This document shows, piece after piece, positions 58,236 to 64,000 of a stretch of DNA of 64,000 nucleotides. A program made the translations under genes and the position numbers. Source of the stretch: Uloborus plumipes. Its lineage: Eukaryota > Arthropoda > Arachnida > Araneae > Uloboridae. Position 1 is the first letter of the stretch. Every line of letters starts with the position of its first letter. The stretch lies in NCBI GenBank assembly GCA_038373865.1, contig JAXGGA010005590.1, positions 1 to 64,000 on the forward strand, given 5' to 3'. The notes beneath the pieces were generated by a model. The model was not told where the DNA came from. It saw only the letters and a program-made list of their open reading frames with translations, and ran no database searches.

Positions 58236-59961
58236 ATCAGGAGGCTGGCTTACAGATTGCCTGAACTACAATAACCATGTGTCTGTAACCCAATGTCTGT
58301 AGCTGTGACGCTACAGACAATGCTTTGTAAAGCATATTTGTGCTAAAACACGAATGAAACTTTCGATGATGAAGAATGGATTCTTGATCTGCAATAGTTT
58401 CAGCTGCGGGTGATGAAATTAAAAAAATAATAATAACTCTGCTACTGAAACTAAGAGACCAGATTAGACAAAATTCGGTGTAGTTGCACAAATGAAGACC
58501 CTTAAATTGTTTTGGTTACATTACTTGAAAATAATTTGGGAAAAAAACTTCAAAAGTGTCATCGAATTATCTATCACAATTTCCTTGCCAAGGAATGAGA
58601 CTTTTTCTCTGTTGGTGACCCTGCAAAGTTAACTGTATTAACAAACTACGAATTAGAGCTCTGAATGTTTTGTGAACTTTTCCCAGGAGAAAGAGGAGAG
58701 GATGACAAGTTATCCCTTCATTAAAATATGCAATAGCTATTCAAAGGAAAAATAGTCATAAGATTTTAGAATTTTAAGGAGTGTGTTTTCAAAATATCTG
58801 GAAGGAAAGCAATGAGGACTTGCTACTGAGAAATGGAGAGAAGTAAATTAATTTAGCTATGTCATCTCTTATTATCAGGCGTTTAAGTAATTTAAATTTA
58901 AGATTGTACAAAAAAAAGTTTCCTAAATCAGTAGAGGTCATCTACATTATTTTATGATGAAACTTCAATTTCTTTCTCTTTATGTTGGAGAAAAAAGAAC
59001 AAAACATTAAAAATTAATACTGAAGGTATCGACCGAAATTTTATAATTTTCCAATGATATATAGAGAAAATGTTACACCGATTTTAAGTATTCGTTCAGT
59101 GTTAGGTTTGATGATTTTCAGGATTATAAAAAAAATGCTGATCTTTTCAAATTCTTTTGTTTATTTCTCTAAGACACTACTTGTTACCCTTCTGAAATCC
59201 AAATCGAAATTACTGACCTTTTGCATTGGTAGTCAAATCAATTCAACAGAAAGTCACCCACGTTGTTAGAAATTTGTAACAACAATTTTTTTTTTACATT
59301 TACACATTTTAGCCATCTGATGCTGTTGTAGATTTAGTTAAAAATACGCTTCTAAACAAATATTTTTCGTTATGAATGCAGAAAAATCGAAATACCGTTG
59401 AATATTAATTGATAGCACTTAAAACACTTAAACTTCTTAGGATTCTCAAGAACTAATCCTAAAATTAAAGTCTTGGTAAAAAAGCTACAGACTCATAAAC
59501 CACATTAAGTACAGACTGTTTAATTTTTAGTATAGAATGATTGATGTTATTTGTTTTTATTTTAAGCATAAGCCAACTGACAGAACCTATAAAAGTGTTT
59601 ACAAACGATGACTCTTAAGTTCGGACTTGTTTTATCTTTATTATCATTTAGATTTAAATTACTCAGATTTGCGAGAAAAAATGCTTCATTTGAGTAAGAA
59701 TTACATAGCCAACATAAAATCTATTTTTTACTTTTTAAAAAATTCAGTTTGTTGGAAAACTACTATGGCACGCTGAGTTTTTTCTCTCCAGATGGTGGCA
59801 CTCTCCTTAAAAAGGTTGGCCACCCCTGATTTAGCGATACATTATTTGGCGATTTCTCGCTTGTGCACGGCTAACGGATAAGTACTCTACTTTCTTCCGG
59901 GAACTTTTAGAAACGTAAATGCAACGTCCTAAGTTTATGCATTTTATTTATTTATTATTTA

Positions 59962-60240
59962 CTAGAGATACCCGGCACGGCTTTGCCCGTGGTAAAAAAT
60001 TGAACGATTTTTGCTGCTGTCGCTGTATCCATAATTCCCGAATAAAAAGCTCTGTACTGCAAATGCAATGAAAAATTGAAGCGTAATTTTACCGACGTCT
60101 GTTGGAGAAGAAAAAAGACATCTGCTTTGTTCGCGCAAAATTGCAATGTTTTACCTCTTTAGCTAATATCTTAAATCACCGCAAGGTGGCGCAATCAAGC
60201 TCTAAAACTGCGAATACCCTCATGCTTGGCGAAATTTACC
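59962..60240 (-). repeat. Helitron 3'-end-like fragment
   Basis: On the minus strand the sequence ends CGGGCAAAGCCGTGCCGGGT then ATCTCTAG, a Helitron-type terminus with CTAG at 59962. The opposite (TC...TATATA) end was not found, so it is a fragment or an unrelated repeat. Confidence 0.4.
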
Positions 60241-60656
60241 ATATTTAACACAGCTTGTTATCTCTTTTGGTACTTCCGTATTAACTCCACCGCAGCTACA
60301 GATTTGGCGGTTAAAAAAAGATTTGGTGGTTTATTTGGCATTTTTTTTTTTTTTTGGTGGGTAGTTAAATATCTGCGTGCACGGTAGAAACAACGACCGC
60401 TAAAAAAGAAAAACCTATTTATTTATTTATTTATTGTTAAAAAGAACAAATCCACTTGACAGCAATAGCAAATAGCCAACTCTTCAAATAGTCTTGTCTA
60501 ACAACAGATTTCTTTCCTCGGTTTAAAAATAAACTGATTGTTGTCATTTTGGAAAAGATAAATAAATACATACTCTATAAATATCGGACATGGGAAATTC
60601 TATAAAGAATATTATTATTATTATTTATGCCTTTTTACTCATTTATTATTTTCTAG

Positions 60657-60914
60657 CCATTGCTGACATCCTAGCTTTCAACCACTTAGAGGCTTTTCGT
60701 TTTTATAAGGCATCAATTAATCCCGCAAACGAGGAATTCGTAGCCGTCAAATGCCAGAGCTACGAAGACTTCAAGAGTGGAAGATGTGGAAGTTGTGGAC
60801 GGAGGGGTCGACGGTGCATTGTCATGGGGGCTGATGCATGTGATTACTTGAAACGAACTTCTCTACGATCTATGAATTTTTACTTGGAAACGGATTCCAA
60901 GTGTCCGTACATCA
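60657..60914 (+). CDS. Pancreatic-lipase-family protein, exon F (histidine)
   Basis: Acceptor TATTATTTTCTAG, donor ACATCA|GTAAGA, phase 1 to 1. Product includes DILAFNHLEAFRFYKASINP, CQSYEDFKSGRCGSCG, MGADACDY and MNFYLETDSKCPYI. FNHLEAF corresponds to the CNHLRSYKYY motif with the catalytic histidine, so the full Ser-Asp-His triad is present across exons C, D and F. FYLETDSKCP matches the FYLDTGDASNF end of the lipase domain. The phase-1 donor shows that the gene continues; no further exon was recognised before 64000. Confidence 0.92.
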
Positions 60915-61179
60915 GTAAGATGATAACTTTTTAATATTGATCATTTCAGGTTTTTATACCGTAGAGATAGGTTTGAATAAAGTAGTCATTGCTAGGGAGT
61001 AAGACATAAAATATGAGAAATACCCGTTTTCAGATTTTAATACTATAGCATGTACCATTCACGCAGCAAAACAAAACCTTTATAATACGAAGGTACAGTT
61101 TTAATTCCTAAAACTATTATTTTCCCCGTATCTGATTATTTTAAATGACTAAAATCTTATATGATTTCTCGTGACGCTT
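60915..61179. other. Start of the intron after exon F
   Basis: AT-rich; nothing recognised. Confidence 0.5.
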
Positions 61180-61418
61180 TATCTACAAGCTTAAGTTTCA
61201 CCACTTTGGATCCAACTTATTCAATTTTACTTTCCTTTTTCATTGTTGCAGAGCTAGGGTTACCAGACAAAAGTTTCGAAACACCGCCCAAATTTGTTAA
61301 ATCATCAGAAAAGTTACCAAAACCCGATAACCCACCAGAAAACACAACTCAAACACGAGCTGGATCCAAAGTGGTCAAACTTATTTTGGATGCGTCGGCT
61401 AGTCTATATAGGGGCCTT
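61180..61418. mobile_element. Harbinger-derived MITE
   Basis: AAGTTTCACCACTTTGGATCC (left, broken here by orientation) and GGATCCAAAGTGGTCAAACTT at the right are inverted; the right end continues GTCTATATAGGGGCCTTAG, like the ends of the Harbinger element at 29935-35391. Its interior (TTCATTGTTGCAGAG...AGGGTTACCAGA) matches the ~190-bp segment 29978-30165. Non-coding. The left outermost end is partly lost. Confidence 0.8.
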
Positions 61419-61467
61419 AGTTTGAACACATTAAAGTGAATTACGTAAGAAACACTGCAAAAAACTA

Positions 61468-62670
61468 GCTTTTCTTCTATACCTATCTTATGAATTCCGG
61501 TTACAAAATAAAATACGTACTCGCCCGAATAACTGGAGACAGCTCCCATTTCCCAATTATCGTAATAACCCTGCAAATGCTTAATCTATAAGCGAAATTG
61601 GAAATCATTGCAAAAGCCTTGTTTGGATTAATTGCAAACATTTTATTTGCTAGTAAAAAGAAATTGGCAAAAGTTAAAAATTTCAAATCATTGAAAGTTA
61701 TCAGATGTTTTGACAATTAAATAGCGTGAAAGCGATTTGTTAATGAATTAATTTTTCGCATTGTTGACTAAGCGCAAAAATCACCCCACCCTCCCTCTAG
61801 GGCGATTGGCGCCAAAATTAAATTAATGCGTGCTTCTATATTAGGTTAGTGTTATTCCAAATTTCATTCAAATCGCAGCAATATTTCTCGAGGTACAGTA
61901 GGTGCAATGACAAAATAAGCACACTTGATTGCTCCACCCCCTTTGAGATATTGACACATACATTCAATCAACACTTGTACTCAATAGGGTTTACCTATGG
62001 ACCAATTTTCGTTTGATTCCGCCGGTTACTTCCTGAGATATGGCAATCACCCACGCACAGAACACGTTCGATTGCTCCACCCCCCTTCGAGATATTGACA
62101 CACAAATTGAATCAACACCTGTATTCAGTAGGGTCTACCTATAGACCAATTTTCGTTTGCTTCCGCCGGTTACTTCCTGAGATCCTGAGATATAGCAATC
62201 ACCCATGCGCAGAACATGTGCGATTGCTCCACCCCTTTAAGATATTGACACACAAGTTAAATCAGCACCTTTACACAGTAGGGTCTACCTATGGACCAAT
62301 TTTCGTTTGATTCCGACGGTTATTTCCTGAGATATAGCAATCACCTACGCGCAGAACACGTGCGATTGCTCCACCCCCCTTAGAGGAATTCACTAAAAAC
62401 AAGTCAGGTGCACCACTTCACATGGTGGTACATATGTGCAAAAATTTTTGTTCGATTTCATGCAGTAGTTTTTGCTCTAGCGCGGCCACAAAAACTGATT
62501 CACACACATAGACTCACACACACACACAGACAGACATTTTCCAAAAATGATCGAAATGGACTCAGCGTACCTCAAAACGTGCAAATCCGTCAAAATTCGA
62601 CATTCGAAAATTTTCACGGATTTTGTTACCAATACTTTCTTCTATATATTAGATATAGAAGAAAGTAAAA
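61468..62670 (+). mobile_element. Family B hairpin element, copy B2
   Basis: Same design as B1: TTCTTCTATACCTATC near the start and a 3' hairpin CTTTCTTCTATATATTAG / TATAGAAGAAAG followed by TAAAAA. The internal ~143-bp unit is present three times in tandem, starting at 61927, 62070 and 62222, and a partial fourth starts at 62364. B1 has a single unit. Non-coding. Confidence 0.85.
61927..62363 (+). repeat. Three tandem ~143-bp units inside B2
   Basis: Each unit starts GATTGCTCCACCCC and ends GAACACGTKC; offsets are 143, 152 and 142 bp, the longer one because of an extra GATCCTGA. Units differ by scattered substitutions, so the array is not brand new. Confidence 0.9.
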
Positions 62671-62679
62671 AGGTGTTGT

Positions 62680-63045
62680 TTTATAGTATAATACGGCTAA
62701 TTTTATAGTAACTCTACAGTAATAAACTGTAAAATTGGTCATTTTACTGTAGTAAACTGTAAACTTGCTAGTTTGCATTCATAAACTGTAAAATTGCTAA
62801 TTTCGCAACTTATTACTCTATATTTTAGTTTTAAACTGGAACCTCTGCTGCCATTATTATAGTGTTTTTACCATCTTTTACAGCTAATATTATGGTAATT
62901 AATTGTAAAACTGCCAGTTTTACAGTATCAAACTGTAAAATAGCTGATTTTATATTTTAGTATTGTGTATTTTACAGTTTTAAACTGGAACTATTGCTGC
63001 CAGTATTATACTGGAAAAGCAACAGTTTTATTTTTTACTGTGTAC
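62680..63045. mobile_element. MITE with ACTGTAAAA array, second copy
   Basis: Reverse-orientation relative of 4040-4405: many ACTGTAAAAT variants, TTTAAACTGGAACC twice, and a right end ACTGTGTAC. It begins within 10 bp of the end of family B copy B2. The left end is poorly defined. Confidence 0.6.
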
Positions 63046-63220
63046 CTATCAGATACATTTTTATGGAAGTATAAGTTTAATACAAAGAAAAACTAAGGGA
63101 TTAATTTTCAATCTATATTTCCAGTAGTGGAAATAGTGATAAATATCACGTTACGTAGCAAATATTAGAAACTGATAGCAATGAAAGCATTTTTAGTTAT
63201 CTGATTTTTTAAATTATTTA

Positions 63221-64000
63221 GGGTGAGTTCTGGTAAGTGCGTACCCTTTTTTTCAAAGTTCATGTTCTCAAGGATGCTGCTCTGTTGACAAATCTTGTAC
63301 ACTCACAATTTTTTTTTAGTTTTCTTTCCAGATCCTTTACCAAGATTTTCAAGCATATAATATGTCAAATAAACCATAAGCATAGGTTTTGTGACCTGGT
63401 TTATGACACCTATTCTAAGGTACGCACTTTCCCTACCTAGCGGGGTAAGTGCGTCCACCTTAAATTATGTGAATATGAGCAGGAAAAAATTTCTGGCACA
63501 TAATAAATATGTTAGGTAGTTGCCTTGGGATAGTTCCTAATACTAGAGATCAGCACTTGCTTGCATGGATGAAACGCAATCAGTGATATCCCACGTGTCT
63601 TGCGAACAACTGTGATTTGAAGATTGAGAGAGTTGTGTCTGTGATTCTTCCTCTGTCCTTTTAATAAGACCAAATGAGCAAATGTAAGTTGCCTTTTATT
63701 TAGTAATAATCACTGATATTCTACATAGTTTATTTTGGTTTAATACATTAATCTGTGTTTAAGCCAAGGTTCGCACTTACCCCTTGAGACATATGCGTCC
63801 AATAGCGTTGTTGTAAGTGACCCCCTGTGATTTTCTTACATTCTATTTGTATGGTAGATCGTTAGGTGACCTGAGTGAACAATTCATTTTCTTTCTTTTA
63901 TTTATTTATTATTATTATTATTATTTTTTTTTGAATAAATACGGTTTTAAAATATTTTTCTTATTAGAATCAGCAACAGTAAGAAAAAACACAAAATAAA
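63221..64000 (+). mobile_element. GGGTGAGTTC-ended element with GTAAGTGCG array (D4), cut by window end
   Basis: Starts GGGTGAGTTCTGGTAAGTGC. GGTAAGTGCG or its complement recurs at 63231, 63418, 63444 and 63768, and a shortened GTAAGTGACCCC at 63812. No coding region. The other end is outside the window, so its status as a transposon is inferred from likeness to the elements at 18072, 40293 and 46776. Confidence 0.45.

Larger units (their letters stand above)
56631..59828. mobile_element. hAT element (3198 bp) with nested hAT
   Basis: Ends CAGTGGTGGCCAACC and GGTTGGCCACCCCTG with an exact 8-bp duplication, ATTTAGCG, at 56623-56630 and 59829-59836. Subterminal GGCACGC motifs occur near both ends. 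No hAT transposase frame survives. A second hAT is inserted at 56817-58235. It lies in lipase intron E-F. Confidence 0.95.

Noticed and set aside
58237..58491. hAT transposase remnant in the outer hAT
   Set aside because: No catalytic or dimerisation motif of hAT transposases could be read in any frame.

Overview
This is animal nuclear DNA, AT-rich and densely packed with transposable elements. I infer an arthropod, probably a chelicerate and most likely a spider. The reasons are GT-AG introns of 1 to 7 kb, a Pao-type BEL retrotransposon, Tc1/mariner, piggyBac, hAT, Harbinger and Helitron elements, and two tRNA-derived SINEs. No bacterial features (operons, Shine-Dalgarno starts, CRISPR) are present. 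The species assignment rests on general family knowledge and was not searched.

Host genes. The main gene is a pancreatic-lipase-family gene on the plus strand. Six exons lie between 41712 and 60914 and carry the nucleophile serine (GHSFGAQ), the acid (LDPAG) and the histidine (FNHLEAF) of a lipase triad. Its 5' exon(s) and C-terminal exons were not found. Every intron of this gene has been colonised by transposons. The second gene is a short intronless, strongly diverged histone H2B-like gene at 29437-29787 (minus). A possible exon of an unknown gene lies at 16351-16775 (minus).

Layout. 1-9.4 kb: a decayed Tc1-like copy, an intact Tc1-like transposase gene (DD36E spacing) sitting inside an older G-rich MITE, small foldback MITEs, and a Helitron-like element carrying a dead mariner-type element. 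9.7-16.9 kb: a repeat with a 3' hairpin (family A), long stretches with nothing recognised, a tRNA-Thr-like SINE and a candidate exon. 17.1-26.1 kb: a nearly full-length but broken BEL/Pao retrotransposon whose gag is split by a Helitron, itself split by a GGGTGATTC-ended element. 26.9-28.9 kb: a 142-bp MITE and a family A copy split by a second Helitron. 29.4-35.4 kb: the H2B-like gene and a broken PIF/Harbinger element with nested repeats. 35.4-41.1 kb: two related TIR elements (one split by a hAT), a second hAT, and an element filled with a 14-bp repeated motif. 41.7-60.9 kb: the lipase gene and its transposon-filled introns. 61-64 kb: a Harbinger-derived MITE, a family B hairpin element with tandem repeats, and the start of another motif-array element.

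The window is most informative as a record of nested insertion. At least seven host/guest element pairs can be read, several with exact target-site duplications and some with an empty site preserved in another copy. The least familiar structures are (1) a set of GGG-ended elements in which a motif near the end is repeated through the interior, each element with its own motif, and (2) two unrelated repeat families (A and B) with the same design of 5' subterminal inverted repeat, microsatellite-like core and 3' terminal hairpin, as in Helentron/HINE elements.
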